The notes under the pieces: generated by a model
The model's input: the letters and a program-made list of their open reading frames with translations, nothing else
The model's database searches: none
What the model was told of the DNA's origin: nothing
From: Paludibacter sp.
GTDB taxonomy: Bacteria; Bacteroidota; Bacteroidia; Bacteroidales; Paludibacteraceae
Reading direction: 5' to 3'
Assembly: GCA_030655595.1 (NCBI GenBank)
Contig: JAUSNQ010000087.1
Location: 14,431-78,430, forward strand
Length of the DNA stretch: 64,000 bases
Shown here: piece after piece, positions 1 to 10,900 of the stretch
Position numbering within the stretch: position 1 is the first letter of the stretch
Layout of the letters: each line of letters begins with the position of its first letter
Translations under genes and position numbers: made by a program

Positions 1-59
1 GAAACGGTAGCTAAAGTCCCAACCAACAAAGCTAAAAGAGTAAAATTTAATCTTTTCAT
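1..59 (-). CDS. 5' end of a secreted protein gene (cut by window edge)
   Basis: Reading leftward from an ATG at 57-59 gives Met-Lys-Arg followed by a hydrophobic stretch (LNFTLLALLVGTLATV), a typical signal peptide start. Only 19 codons lie in the window, so the mature protein and its function cannot be judged. The gene starts 34 bases after the stop of the beta-helix/NAGPA gene on the same strand, so it probably continues the same operon. Small size alone makes this call moderate. Confidence 0.55.
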   Translation of the reverse strand, partial: MKRLNFTLLALLVGTLATV

Positions 60-93
60 GATGTAATTTTTTATGTTATTAATAAAAATAGTT

Positions 94-2298
94 TTATTTG
101 GATGAAATAATTAATAATCCGTTTGCGACAGCCCTTTCGCCGGCAGCATCCGAAGGCTTGTTTCGTATTTCAAATCGACCGGAAGTAAAATTCGGCGTAT
201 TCCTGATGAAAAAAGTAGTTGAACCTCCACCGTCCAAATTGATTCCACTATACGATCCCAATGCGAGTAAGCACTTGCTTAACTCTTCGAAAGTCATTCC
301 ATTGGAATAGGAATCATTACGTCCATCAACTGCAAGGAAATAAACTTTCTTTTTATCTTTCGAAATACCAACACAGGTTCTCGGCTCATATGACATAACG
401 TAAACTTTATGAATAGCGCTGTCTTTTACAAGCCAATACATCCCGCCAACAGCTTCCTGAATATTCTCTTTTAAGTCAGGGTATGTATATTGATCTCCTA
501 CTATTGCCTCTTTATTTTTTGTTATGGCAAAGAATGTCCGGTCCACATCCTGAAACACAGTTTTTATACCCACACCAGATTTATACAAGATGCTTCTTGG
601 TACTCCTGTCGTCAGATCAAAAAAATCTCCATTTACCCCACCATAGACTTTATGTCCTTGTTGATCTTCATAAGTTGCCTGTACAGTCATTTTTTGCCTC
701 ATGAATGTATTGCTGTTGTTGGGTGTTGATGCTTCTATACTGATATATGGATTTGTAAGATCAACTTCAAAAACAAAAAGTTTCATGGCCAGCGAAGAAG
801 TCGAAACGTAACTTATTTCCGTAGCGGTCACGCCCTCTGTGACCTCATAGGTTATGTCCGACAATATTGATTCAAACAAATCAGTTCCACTTACCAATTT
901 CTCTCCCAATGGTGTTTGGGGTATGGGGGGCGACAAGGTATTTGTAACACCGATTAATTCATCCGATGACATGCCATGATGGTAAGCAGGATTGTTAGTT
1001 CCCAACAGACGGCAGGTTTTGTTATACCCACCATTATCAGCCAGGGTTTCTATCATTGTTTCAGGAACAAATACTTCACCCGAAATTTCCTTCCCTGCCT
1101 TATCATAAACTTTATCTGTTATGACAGAGTTAAAGACAGAATAATTTGCTTGGTTAAACAATGCAATATCTTGATTCTCATTGCCAGAGATTACAGAATT
1201 ATATATATTCAACCGGCAATAACGATCGTCAAGTCTGATTCCCCCACCATCATTAAGCACACCGGCATTGCGGGTTACAGTCGAACTGATAATATCCAGT
1301 CTTGCTGGATTATTTTGCATGTTATTGGTATACAAACTGATTCCTCCCCCACCATTTGTTTCACGTGTTGTTTTATTACCATAGACTGTACAATTTATCA
1401 TGACACCGACAGATTTCTCCCGTCCATAATATCCGGCTTTATGTCCTGCAGTATTATGGTTGATGGTCGTGTTGTACATGTAAGTTTTGGATGCATAAGT
1501 AGAGTTAAATGCATATATACCGGCACCTACTCCACCAGTTTCATTGTTAGAGATATTACAGTTGAAAAGCGAAACTGTTGACGCATCGTTCCATAAACCG
1601 CCACCATTAACTACGCCAGTATTATTAGCTATTGTACAGTGATGAAAAGTCACATTAGCTCCAAAAAAAACATAAACTCCAGGCGTGTGATAAAGAGATT
1701 GATTTTCAATGATATCACAACAATTCAACACGACTGTCGATTTGCCAACTATCATGGCTCCTCCATTGAACCGCGGATAACTCAGCCCATTTATCACAAC
1801 ACTTCCAGAACCATTTGCTCCTGCATTTCCTCCGGTGACCGTCAAATTACTAAATTGCACCTTTTTATCTTTTTCGACAGGAGCAGAAATAGTGATCACG
1901 TGAAAAACTTTTGTACCAGCAATCACTCCACTTAGGATAGTCTTGTTATCTTTATCCGCAACATCACCCAGCTTTGGGTCAACAGGATAACCGCCAATTA
2001 TGCTGACATTGTGTTTTATTTCAAAAGTTTTGTCCTCATCAAGACTCCCTCCTGTTACATTGTTAACCGGTGTGTAAGTTCCTGCTGCGAGGTGTATCAC
2101 ATCTCCGCTTTGTATAAGTGATAATGCATTATTGAAAGATGTTGCGGCTGACCAGCTTAAACCATCAGCCTCTGGAATGCCATTGGTCTTTACATAATAA
2201 TCACTTGCCGATAAATTCAGCGTTAGTAAGACTGAAAGCAGAAACACCAAATACTTACTATTTCTGTGTTCTATGTTTTTATGATTCACAATTAGCAT
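94..2298 (-). CDS. Secreted beta-helix / phosphodiester glycosidase (NAGPA-type) fusion protein
   Basis: A 734-residue exported protein. After an N-terminal hydrophobic segment (about residues 16-32), residues 35-445 form right-handed beta-helix turns rich in Asn and Gly, with repeats such as NCDIIENQ and NCTVYGN. Residues 465-734 match the NAGPA family (phosphodiester alpha-N-acetylglucosaminidase, DUF2233/PF09992), with NGDFF at 556-560, EPRTC near 640, AVDGR near 660 and NLDGGGST at 687-694. The family is known for cleaving sugar-1-phosphodiester bonds, so the likely role is uncapping sugar phosphates outside the cytoplasm. Both halves have close separate paralogues three and two genes upstream (3860-5647 and 5718-6641), so this gene is their fused version without the BACON domain. 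It follows the alkaline phosphatase gene by about 90 bases. Confidence 0.85.
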   Translation of the reverse strand: MLIVNHKNIEHRNSKYLVFLLSVLLTLNLSASDYYVKTNGIPEADGLSWSAATSFNNALSLIQSGDVIHLAAGTYTPVNNVTGGSLDEDKTFEIKHNVSIIGGYPVDPKLGDVADKDNKTILSGVIAGTKVFHVITISAPVEKDKKVQFSNLTVTGGNAGANGSGSVVINGLSYPRFNGGAMIVGKSTVVLNCCDIIENQSLYHTPGVYVFFGANVTFHHCTIANNTGVVNGGGLWNDASTVSLFNCNISNNETGGVGAGIYAFNSTYASKTYMYNTTINHNTAGHKAGYYGREKSVGVMINCTVYGNKTTRETNGGGGISLYTNNMQNNPARLDIISSTVTRNAGVLNDGGGIRLDDRYCRLNIYNSVISGNENQDIALFNQANYSVFNSVITDKVYDKAGKEISGEVFVPETMIETLADNGGYNKTCRLLGTNNPAYHHGMSSDELIGVTNTLSPPIPQTPLGEKLVSGTDLFESILSDITYEVTEGVTATEISYVSTSSLAMKLFVFEVDLTNPYISIEASTPNNSNTFMRQKMTVQATYEDQQGHKVYGGVNGDFFDLTTGVPRSILYKSGVGIKTVFQDVDRTFFAITKNKEAIVGDQYTYPDLKENIQEAVGGMYWLVKDSAIHKVYVMSYEPRTCVGISKDKKKVYFLAVDGRNDSYSNGMTFEELSKCLLALGSYSGINLDGGGSTTFFIRNTPNFTSGRFEIRNKPSDAAGERAVANGLLIISSK

Positions 2299-2385
2299 TA
2301 CTTAAAAAATTTGTATTTTAAACAATTTTGCATATCTGAATTCGTTGAATTTAAATGTAATTAATCGATCAGCAACTAAAAAGAG

Positions 2386-3786
2386 CTATTTCAATCTGCA
2401 AATCTTCTCTAATTTTTTCGGAATGTCTGTGTTCTCCATCATTCCTGTAAATTCATCAGCACCAGCTCCTATGGCAAAAACCGGGACAGCGGCACCCGAA
2501 TGATTATTTGTTGTCCAACCTAAATTAGCGTGTTTGTTTATGATCTCGACTGCAAGCTTTGCGAGTGGTTCGTCGACCGAATAGGAAGTTTTAATCTTCT
2601 TACTGGTTTTGGTTACAAAAGTATCTTCGTACGATGTTTTCAGTTTAACCTCATCACCTTTGGATATAGGTATTTCATTCCAGAAACCCATTTGTTCTTT
2701 CAGTAGTTCAATTACATGATTCCATGAAACACCTGCGGGATATTCTACATGCAGTTCATTAATTAACCCTGATAGTTTTCCCAGTGAAGCTTTCTGATTT
2801 GAGAGAACTTGCAGATTTAACACTGTTCCTTCGATTCCAAGAGCAAGTCCACCGGTCTCGTGATCAGATGTTAGCAGTATCAAGGTTTCTTTTGGATGCT
2901 TTAAATAGAAATCATAAGCCAAACGAATGCTTTTTTCCATATCAATTAATTCGGTAATAGCAGCAGCTCCATCGTTTGGATGAGAAGCATGATCGATTCG
3001 TCCACCCTCAACAACCAGCATGAAACGACGGGCTTTATTGTTTTTGAAGTAATCAATAGCAGTTGAAGTCAGTTGTTCCAGTGTCAGGTCTTCGGGAGTT
3101 CTGTCGATTGCATAAGGAAGCGCAGTTCCCGGATAATCCCGTTTAGAAATAAGAACTACAGGTTGATCATATTTGATTTCGTTGATATATTGACTAAAAC
3201 CTTTATATACAACGTAACCAGCTGCAGCAAAATACGTTAACAGATGTGGATCATGCTGATTTTGCGGGTTAGTGTACGATTTAAACCCTGCTCCACCGAG
3301 AAAATTGATAGAAGAATTTGCTGCTTGCTTTCCTATCTCATAATACATATTCCGGTTTTCGGCATGAGCGTAAAAAGAAGATGGAGTAGCATCATCCACG
3401 CTGGTAGAAGTTACGATACCTGTCATCCAATTGTTTTTCTTTGCTTTGTGTACAACTGAAAATACAGGTTCATTTTTCGCGTTTAATCCTACAGACCTGT
3501 TATTTGCTTTATGACCGCTAGCCAAAGCAGTTCCTCCGGCTGACGAATCAGTAATATAGTGCGTGGCAGAACGTGTATTCACTATTCCTGTAACAGGAAA
3601 ATGCGTAAACACGAGTTTGTCAGACAAATCGGATATGTCATCAGATTGATAAAATGAAGTCGCTGTAATATGATTAAATCCCATACCATCTCCGATGAAA
3701 TAAAAAACATACTTAGGAGTTTTACCTGAAGCTATAAAACTCAGGAGCAAAATCAAAAAAACAAAGCAACTATTTCTAAAATTCAT
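2386..3786 (-). CDS. Alkaline phosphatase, secreted
   Basis: A 466-residue PhoA-superfamily phosphatase that removes phosphate from monoesters in the periplasm or outside. Counting from the ATG at 3784-3786, a signal peptide covers residues 1-21. Active-site features line up with E. coli PhoA: DGMG at 33-36, the nucleophile Ser81 in TDSSAGGTA, metal ligands Glu260, Asp265 and His269 in VEGGRIDHASH, Asp308-His309 in SDHETGG, and His429 in NNHSG. A longer reading from a TTG at 3795 is possible, but the ATG gives the cleaner signal peptide. It sits in the operon between a BACON/beta-helix lipoprotein and a beta-helix/NAGPA protein, so it probably strips the phosphate exposed once the diester is cut. 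Confidence 0.93.
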   Translation of the reverse strand: MNFRNSCFVFLILLLSFIASGKTPKYVFYFIGDGMGFNHITATSFYQSDDISDLSDKLVFTHFPVTGIVNTRSATHYITDSSAGGTALASGHKANNRSVGLNAKNEPVFSVVHKAKKNNWMTGIVTSTSVDDATPSSFYAHAENRNMYYEIGKQAANSSINFLGGAGFKSYTNPQNQHDPHLLTYFAAAGYVVYKGFSQYINEIKYDQPVVLISKRDYPGTALPYAIDRTPEDLTLEQLTSTAIDYFKNNKARRFMLVVEGGRIDHASHPNDGAAAITELIDMEKSIRLAYDFYLKHPKETLILLTSDHETGGLALGIEGTVLNLQVLSNQKASLGKLSGLINELHVEYPAGVSWNHVIELLKEQMGFWNEIPISKGDEVKLKTSYEDTFVTKTSKKIKTSYSVDEPLAKLAVEIINKHANLGWTTNNHSGAAVPVFAIGAGADEFTGMMENTDIPKKLEKICRLK

Positions 3787-3808
3787 GTATAACAAGCTTA
3801 AAAAGTTG

Positions 3809-3851
3809 TTTGTAGTGTGCCGGAAAAATCAAAATCCCGGCGCACTACAAA
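3809..3851 (-). terminator. Strong hairpin between the BACON/beta-helix gene and the phosphatase gene
   Basis: TTTGTAGTGTGCCGG (3809-3823) pairs with CCGGCGCACTACAAA (3837-3851), a 15-base stem with one G-U pair and a 13-base loop. It lies just after the stop at 3860 and is followed on the minus strand by CAAC and a short T run. It could be a terminator, a partial terminator lowering phosphatase expression, or an mRNA-stabilising 3' hairpin. Confidence 0.6.
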
Positions 3852-3859
3852 TGATTTAA

Positions 3860-5647
3860 TTATTTAGCACAAGCTCCAATCGACGTTTTTCCAACACGTG
3901 TTTTCCCAAGCTGATCGAATGTAGTTATATCGTCGGAAATAACCGGATCGAAGTTTAAGCCTAGTATCGACAATTGTGCCGATGTCATGCCAAATGTTTC
4001 CGCAGGATTACCACTTCCGGTAAGCAGACATGTATAACCAACACCTCCATTGTTAGCAAAAGGAGCCAACATGGTTGCAGGATTAAATGTCTGGCCGTTA
4101 ACCTCATTCCCTGAACCGCCATATACTAATCCGGAAATAATCGTATAAGATTTATTGTAATTTACAGCAGCTGGCGCATAAATATCGCCTACATTTCCAC
4201 CTCCCAGATTTCCTGAAATGATGGAGTTATAAATACTGAGCGTACAGTTGGCATCATTCACCCTGATGCCACCACTCGCATCAGCGGAACCATTTGAAAC
4301 ATTACCGGTAACAGTTGAACTGATTAAGTCGAACCTGACTGTAGTGGTGTTCGCATACAAACAAATACCAGCTCCTGAGTTAGTTGCATGTGTAGAATTA
4401 TTCCCGAAAACAGTACCGTTCACCATCAAACCAATTGAATTTTCGCGACCATAATAACCTGCTTTGTGGGCAGCATAATTGTTATCTATAGTGGTATTGA
4501 ACATATACGTTTTTGAAGGAACAGAAGCATTGAAGGCATAAATACCTCCTCCAACACCTGAGTTTCCATTAAAAGAAACAGCTGAATTTATCAGATAAAC
4601 GGTAGATCCGTCGTTCCAGATTGCACCTCCGTTTGCTGCACTTGCACTGGTACCCGTGTTTTTATCAATAGAACAACTGATGAATGTAACATGAGCCGTT
4701 GAGAATATATATAATCCAGGAGTATGATAATCTGCCTTATTCTCATGTATCCGACAATTTTTGAATTCTACAACCGATCTTGCAATCACACCGGCTCCAC
4801 CATTTAAACGCGGATAATTAAGGCCATTTATATTCAAATTAGCAGTTCCACTTGCTGCTGATTTACCTCCTGTGATATTGATGTTTTCGAAAACAATCTT
4901 ACGACCTTCTTCAACAGGAGCAGTAACCATGATTACGTGGTATGCAAATTGTCCATTCATACTTCCACTTAACGTTGTTGTGTTAACGGAAGGGTCAACT
5001 TGTGCGCCGCTGGAAGCATCTGCAGGATAACCTCCAATTAAGGAGATATTCTTTTTAATTTCAAAGGTCAGATCGCCCGGATTTGAATCGCTGCCTCCTG
5101 TTGCAACCACGGTCGGTGTGTAGGTTCCCGCAGCAATATGAATTTGATCGTTGGTTTCGGCCAAAGCAAGCGCATTATCAAGGGTCGTTGCTGTTTCCCA
5201 GGTCAAACCATCGTTGATTGTACTCCCATCAACCTTAACATACAGCATAGTTGCAACATCCGGTAGCGGATCACCTGCTTCCTGCTTAATAATGATGATG
5301 TTTTCATATTCTTGTGTAATCCATGCCGTTAATCGTGCGGTTCTTACAGATGTAGTTGGATTTTTGGCGACTGAAAAAGCAACAGAGTCAGATTCCTCTC
5401 CGCGTTGGGTATTTACTGTTACCCAATCTGCATCCGACTTTACTCTCCAGGGAAGATTGGCGGTAAGCATGACTTTATAGTTAGCAACATCCTTGCCTAC
5501 AAAAATTGTATCTGATTCACCGAAAACCATATTCGGATCTTTAGGCTTGAAACTACCCAGATCTTCTTCAACACATGAAAAAGTTCCAAAAATGAGTAAG
5601 CCTAGTAATAGTCGGAAAAATATTGTTTTTTTCTGAATTTTAATCAT
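3860..5647 (-). CDS. Surface lipoprotein with BACON domain and beta-helix repeats
   Basis: A 595-residue lipoprotein. The signal peptide ends in a lipobox with Cys25 (FGTFSC), followed by acidic residues, which fits outer-membrane surface export in Bacteroidota. Residues about 45-122 form a BACON domain (LPWRVKSDADWVTV core), a module usually found in glycan-binding proteins and enzymes. Residues about 135-560 are a right-handed beta-helix of the choice-of-anchor type, closely related to the first half of the protein at 94-2298 (shared elements include HIAAGTYTP and KAGYYGRE). I see no catalytic motif that I can name; it is probably a binding or processing protein working with the NAGPA lipoprotein encoded 70 bases upstream. 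Confidence 0.8.
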   Translation of the reverse strand: MIKIQKKTIFFRLLLGLLIFGTFSCVEEDLGSFKPKDPNMVFGESDTIFVGKDVANYKVMLTANLPWRVKSDADWVTVNTQRGEESDSVAFSVAKNPTTSVRTARLTAWITQEYENIIIIKQEAGDPLPDVATMLYVKVDGSTINDGLTWETATTLDNALALAETNDQIHIAAGTYTPTVVATGGSDSNPGDLTFEIKKNISLIGGYPADASSGAQVDPSVNTTTLSGSMNGQFAYHVIMVTAPVEEGRKIVFENINITGGKSAASGTANLNINGLNYPRLNGGAGVIARSVVEFKNCRIHENKADYHTPGLYIFSTAHVTFISCSIDKNTGTSASAANGGAIWNDGSTVYLINSAVSFNGNSGVGGGIYAFNASVPSKTYMFNTTIDNNYAAHKAGYYGRENSIGLMVNGTVFGNNSTHATNSGAGICLYANTTTVRFDLISSTVTGNVSNGSADASGGIRVNDANCTLSIYNSIISGNLGGGNVGDIYAPAAVNYNKSYTIISGLVYGGSGNEVNGQTFNPATMLAPFANNGGVGYTCLLTGSGNPAETFGMTSAQLSILGLNFDPVISDDITTFDQLGKTRVGKTSIGACAK

Positions 5648-5717
5648 AATATATACTTTAATTAGATTCTTGATATTTATTAAACGGATTCTAAATATGA
5701 TTTATATAGAACCTTTT

Positions 5718-6641
5718 TTAATTACCCGAGATGATTAGTAAACCGTTTGCTACAGCTCTTTCTGCTCCTCCATTGTCCGATGGCCAATTTCTTATTTCAA
5801 ATCGGTCGTCAGTAAAATCCGGCGTATTCCTGATAAAGAAAGTTGTGGAACCTCCACCGTCAAGGTTGACTGAGTTGTAAGCTCCAAGAGCCATCATACA
5901 TTTAGCGAGTTCTTCAAAATTCATCCCGTTGGAGTACCAGAAGTTTCGACCGTCAACAGCCATCATGTAAACTTTTTTCTGATCTTTAGATACACCTATA
6001 CAAGTTCTGGGTTCCACGGATGTGTCCGTTTGTTTGATCAAAATACTGTCAGAAACTAACCAATATAATCCTCCAACTGCCTCTTTAATATTTTCTTGTA
6101 CAGCAGGATATGTGGTTCCATCGCCAACCATTGCTTTTTTGTCATTAGTTATTGCAAAAAAGGTGCGGCTATCATCCTGAAAAGCTGTTTTAACCGCAAC
6201 ACCTTTCTTGTAAAAAATACTTCTTGGCTGCCCGGTTGTCATGTTATAAAAATCTCCGTTAATTCCACCATATACCAAATTTCCTGGTTGATCCGCGAAT
6301 GTAGCCTGTACCGTCATGGGTTGCATGGCAAACACATTTTGGTTGTTAGGAGAAGAAGCTTCAATGCTGATAGCAGGATTGGTCAAGTCAACCTCGAAGA
6401 TAAAAATCTTCATGGATAAGCCTTTCATCGACAGATACTTTATCTCGGTAGCTACAACACCACTGGTTACAGTATAGGTGGTGTCTGTAGATATGTAGGC
6501 AAACAAATCGGTTCCGTTAACCAACTTAGCACCGGTTTCTGTTTTGGGTATAGCTTCATAAACTGTCTGGGTTTCCGGTTCTTCGCAAGCAAATAAACCT
6601 ATAACGAAGGCTAGTAGAAAATATAATTTTATCTCTTTCAT
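5718..6641 (-). CDS. Lipoprotein phosphodiester glycosidase (NAGPA-type)
   Basis: A 307-residue stand-alone NAGPA (DUF2233) protein with a lipobox at Cys19 (FAC, then EEPE). Conserved blocks are INGDFYNM at 127-134, VEPRTC near 210, AVDGR near 230 and NLDGGGSTTFF from 259, each matching the C-terminal half of the 734-residue protein at 94-2298. The family hydrolyses sugar-1-phosphate diester bonds; the substrate here is unknown. It directly follows SusD (23-base gap), which places it among the first enzymes of this locus and probably on the cell surface. Confidence 0.88.
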   Translation of the reverse strand: MKEIKLYFLLAFVIGLFACEEPETQTVYEAIPKTETGAKLVNGTDLFAYISTDTTYTVTSGVVATEIKYLSMKGLSMKIFIFEVDLTNPAISIEASSPNNQNVFAMQPMTVQATFADQPGNLVYGGINGDFYNMTTGQPRSIFYKKGVAVKTAFQDDSRTFFAITNDKKAMVGDGTTYPAVQENIKEAVGGLYWLVSDSILIKQTDTSVEPRTCIGVSKDQKKVYMMAVDGRNFWYSNGMNFEELAKCMMALGAYNSVNLDGGGSTTFFIRNTPDFTDDRFEIRNWPSDNGGAERAVANGLLIISGN

Positions 6642-6664
6642 GATGCAATAATTTTATTCGTATG

Positions 6665-7936
6665 TTAATAATTCGGGTTTGGAGTCAGATTTGGATTTAA
6701 TTGCAGCTCTCTTCCCGGAATAGGCAGCACATGCTGATGTGGTAATAACTCAAGAACGCTTGCTGCTTTCCCGGTTCTCACATAATCGTGATACATAAAG
6801 TTTTCAGCAATAAATTCTTTCTTCCTTTCCAACAAAATTGCATCTATATAAGCATCGTCTGTAGCAGGAAAAATATCGGTCAATCCACGGAAACGTCTCA
6901 ATTCATTCAGTCTGCCGACACCATTGTTCCGACCTAGAGCTTCTGCACTAATCAAATATATTTCTGCCAGACGTGATATGATAATAGGATCTCTTCCTGC
7001 CTGTCCACTCGGATATTTGTTGATGCAGTTACTTCCTGAAACATTTGTAACAGAGATGTCTCTTCTGGTATCTGTTGGGTCGTACATATCCATTACAGCC
7101 TGAGGAGGTCTATATGCATATTGACCTTTGTTTGGATGTGCATAAGTATAGAACAAATCACCCAGATTATTACCGGATTCGGATGATAAATTTTCGAATG
7201 CAAAAATAATTTCAGTATTCAGTACTTTTCTGAAAATTTTCTCATAGGAATCCAACCGGTATTTTCCTGAGGTTATCAAACTCTCGGCTAACAGTCCGGC
7301 TTCAATTTTCTTTCCTGCACTCAGCAATACTCTGGCTTTCAATGCCGTTGCCGCATCTTTTGAAACATAATAATAACTTGAAGATGTGCCTAAAAGAGAG
7401 ATAGCCATATCCAAATCCTCTTCTATAAAATTCCAAACATCACTAATAGGGTCACGGGAAACAAGTTCCAGCGTGTTTTGGCGGATTATGGGCACGTCAC
7501 CCCATCGGCTTGCTAGACAAAAATATATGTATGCCCTGAAATAATGTGCTTCTCCTTTCACCGTATTTCTTAGTAGAAAGGTTGAAGTAATATTTTCGGT
7601 AATTGAGATGAGGTTGTTTACCTGATACAGTGCTGAAAAATATCCATTCCAACTGCTTGAAATATATCCATTTAGAGGATTTAATGTACCATATATCAAA
7701 TCCTTAGGGTTTCCTGAACTCGTAGAAAGTGTACCCCCCAGTATATCGAAGAATATGAATGCTCTTTCTCCCGGATCATTTTGTACAGAATTATACATAC
7801 CCCATCTCAATGCGGGAAGATCCTTTTCTGTAACAGATTCCGGAGCTACAGCAGAATGTGAAAATATATTCAACGAATCAGCACAAGAAGTAAGCATCAA
7901 GGTGCTTAATAGAATTCCTATTATATTTTTTTTCAT
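6665..7936 (-). CDS. SusD/RagB-family surface glycan-binding lipoprotein
   Basis: A 423-residue SusD-like lipoprotein, lipobox Cys18 (MLTSC). The C-terminal half has the typical RagB/SusD signatures: YRPPQAVMDMY, ISRLAEIYLISAEAL, LNELRRFRGL and LLERKKEFIAENFMYHDYVR, ending in the usual PIPGREL...NPN motif. It is on the short side for SusD proteins, with no sign of truncation. It starts 19 bases after the SusC stop; the two should form the lid and the transporter of one outer-membrane complex. Its cargo is expected to contain phosphodiesters, because every enzyme gene that follows acts on phosphate bonds. Confidence 0.95.
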   Translation of the reverse strand: MKKNIIGILLSTLMLTSCADSLNIFSHSAVAPESVTEKDLPALRWGMYNSVQNDPGERAFIFFDILGGTLSTSSGNPKDLIYGTLNPLNGYISSSWNGYFSALYQVNNLISITENITSTFLLRNTVKGEAHYFRAYIYFCLASRWGDVPIIRQNTLELVSRDPISDVWNFIEEDLDMAISLLGTSSSYYYVSKDAATALKARVLLSAGKKIEAGLLAESLITSGKYRLDSYEKIFRKVLNTEIIFAFENLSSESGNNLGDLFYTYAHPNKGQYAYRPPQAVMDMYDPTDTRRDISVTNVSGSNCINKYPSGQAGRDPIIISRLAEIYLISAEALGRNNGVGRLNELRRFRGLTDIFPATDDAYIDAILLERKKEFIAENFMYHDYVRTGKAASVLELLPHQHVLPIPGRELQLNPNLTPNPNY

Positions 7937-7955
7937 AACTTTTTACTTTTAAATT

Positions 7956-10900
7956 TTAGAAGCTTATGTTGGCTCCAAAACTAATAGAGCGTGGTTGTGG
8001 TACATTCAACAAGTCAACTCCACTAAGCCGAGGATCTGTTTCTGTGCTTACTTCGGGATCGTAACCTGAGTATCGGCTCAACAAGAAAAGATTGTCACCC
8101 TGCACATACAATCGCAGACCTTTGAGATTTAATTTTGACAAGTATTTGTTTGGAACGTTATAACTACAAGTCAGGTTACGCAACCTTACAAATGAACCGT
8201 CTTCGAGCCATCTGTCAGAGTTTCTGTCGTTGTTGGTATCACTGTTCATTGCCCTTGGATATTTATTAGTGCTACCCGGGCCGGTCCAGCGTTTGTCGAC
8301 ATAATCCTCAAGGATAGCAAATCGCCCCCCCAACCGACCGATGGTAGTACCCTTTCTTTGGTTGTAGACCATATTTCCATACATATAAGTAAAGAAAACA
8401 TCAAGCTGAAAAGCTTTATACCTGAAGGAGTTGTTCCATCCACCAAAGAAGTCGGGTGTGGGTGCATCCATCACCTGTCGGTCGTTGTCGTTGATGATAT
8501 TGTTACTGTCTGCATCCAACCATTTTACGTCACCAGCTCTGATTCCCAAGTCGTAAAATTCCTGAGGTACTTCTCCGTCATATTGATAGATTCCTTCCAT
8601 TTTAAACAAATAGAATGCACCGAGTTCTTTGCCAACTTGCAAAGCACGATTTGCTCCGATTGACAAAGGTTTATCATCACCCAGTAATGAGGTGATTTGA
8701 TTTTTATTAGTTGAAATATTAAATTGTGATATCCAGTTTATGCTGCCAATCCTGAAATCGGTATTGAGCGTAAATTCAAGACCTACGTTACGCATTGAAC
8801 CAATGTTACTCATGATACTGGTAACTCCGCTAGTTGCATGTATAGGCATACTATATAAAAGATTGTTTGTATTTTTCAGGTAAGCATCAACAATCAAATT
8901 GATCCGACCTTTGAGAAATTCCATATCAAGACCAACATCATATTGATCGGCAGTTTCCCAGGTAAGTTTATTGTTCCCGAAAGAAGTTACTGCAATACCA
9001 CTCACTTCTCCATAATTCTTTCCTCCAGACATCAGGGATTGATATGCGTAATTGCCGATTCCATCCTGATTACCTGTTTTACCATAACTAATTCTGAATT
9101 TCATATCAACTCCAGAATCTTTCATAAAATCTTCTTTCGACACATTCCAACCTATTGAAGCGGAAGGAAACCATCCCCAACGAGTTGATGGAGCAAACTT
9201 AGAAGACCCATCTGTACGTAGCGTTAATGTCATGAGATATTTTTCCATGTAAGCCATGGTAGCACGACCAAAATAGGATTCCATTGCAAACTCCGACAAA
9301 CTTCCGCTGGCATCATAAATTTCAGATGCAACCGAAAGCACATCAAATGCAGGAGATGGAAAACCTCGTCCGTCAATCATAGAAGTGTTTGTAGCCGTCT
9401 TTTGGTATGAGTGACCAAGCATTACCCCCAGATTTATCTTGCCAAATACATCATTATAATTGAGAATATTTTCAACCAATGTGTTTTTATTTAACCTATT
9501 ATATTCAATTATTCGACCGGAACCAGTACTGTATGGGTGATTCTCGTTGTAATAGGTATAATCGTAAGTATAACTGAGATCACTGTTAGAAGAACTTTTC
9601 CAGGTGAATTTGTCATCGAATTTCAACATGGCGTAGTAACTTCCCAGATAGCGGTAGTTATCAAAATAGGCTATTTGTTCATTTAAAATCTGAACCGGGT
9701 TGTGGAAAATAAGTTCATCTGTACCTCCTTGATAATATGTTCCGTCTGGTTTGATTGGACGGTCGAAAGGACGTTGTTCTATAGCTCTGGCTAAGATGGT
9801 ACTTCCCAGATTTGCACCGGGAACCTGATTGTTCTTTAGGTAATTACCACTAACATTTGCTCCGACTTCAAGCCATTTTCTTACTTCGTGACTGATTTTT
9901 GCTTTGAGATTTATTTTCTGAAGTGCGTTTGATTTAATAATACCTTCCTGACTAGTAATATTTCCACCAATGTAGTAATTTGTTTTATTTACACCACCAG
10001 AAAATGATATGTCGCCATTGAATGCATGACCGGTTTGAGTTATGTAAGATAACCAATCCGAATCTGGTAATCCTTGAAAAGGATTTGAAATTGGCATTTT
10101 ATAATTGGCATCGCCAATGTTAAGCCCATATTGTCTATTGTAGTTATCAATCCCTTCGTTGTACTGCATGACATACGTATCAGAATCTGCAAATTTTAGT
10201 TTGTTTTTATTGGCAAATTGAGAGAAACCAGTATTGATATTTAATTTGATATCTGACCTACCCTGTTTTCCTGACTTTGTAGTGATAACTACTACCCCGT
10301 TTGTTCCTCTTGAGCCATAAATTGCAGCTGATGCAGCATCTTTTAATACTTCAATTGATTCTATATCTGTGAGGTTTAATGTAGCAAGAGAACTCATGGC
10401 TTCTCCAAAGTTAAATACATTTGCATTACTATTGGTAATAGGCACTCCATCAACTACATACAATGGCTGATTGCTCGCACTTAATGAAGATGCTCCACGA
10501 ATTGACATTCTTTCTCCCGTACCCAGATTTCCTGATGTAGTTCCAATAGTCAGTCCCGCTACACGTCCTTCAAGCAACTGACCAGGACTGGCAACATTTC
10601 TCATGTTGGTTTCATCAATCTTCACCTTAGAGATTGCATTTGTAACCAACGAACGACGTTGCGTTCCATAACCGATAACTACAAGTTCGTCAAGTGCTTT
10701 TACATCTTCGTCCAAAATAATCTTTATATTGCTTTTACCATCTATTTGAACAATCTCAGCATAATAACCGATGTATGAGATATTCAGTTTTCCGTCAATC
10801 GGTGCTTCAATACTGAATTTCCCATCAATATCTGTTATTGTACCGGTATTGGTTCCTTCCAATATAACAGTGGCTCCTACGATTTCCTGCCCGTTAAAAT

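Noticed and set aside
976..1581. Plus-strand open frame of about 200 codons
   Set aside because: It lies antisense inside the beta-helix/NAGPA gene, has no family features and biased composition of a shadow frame.
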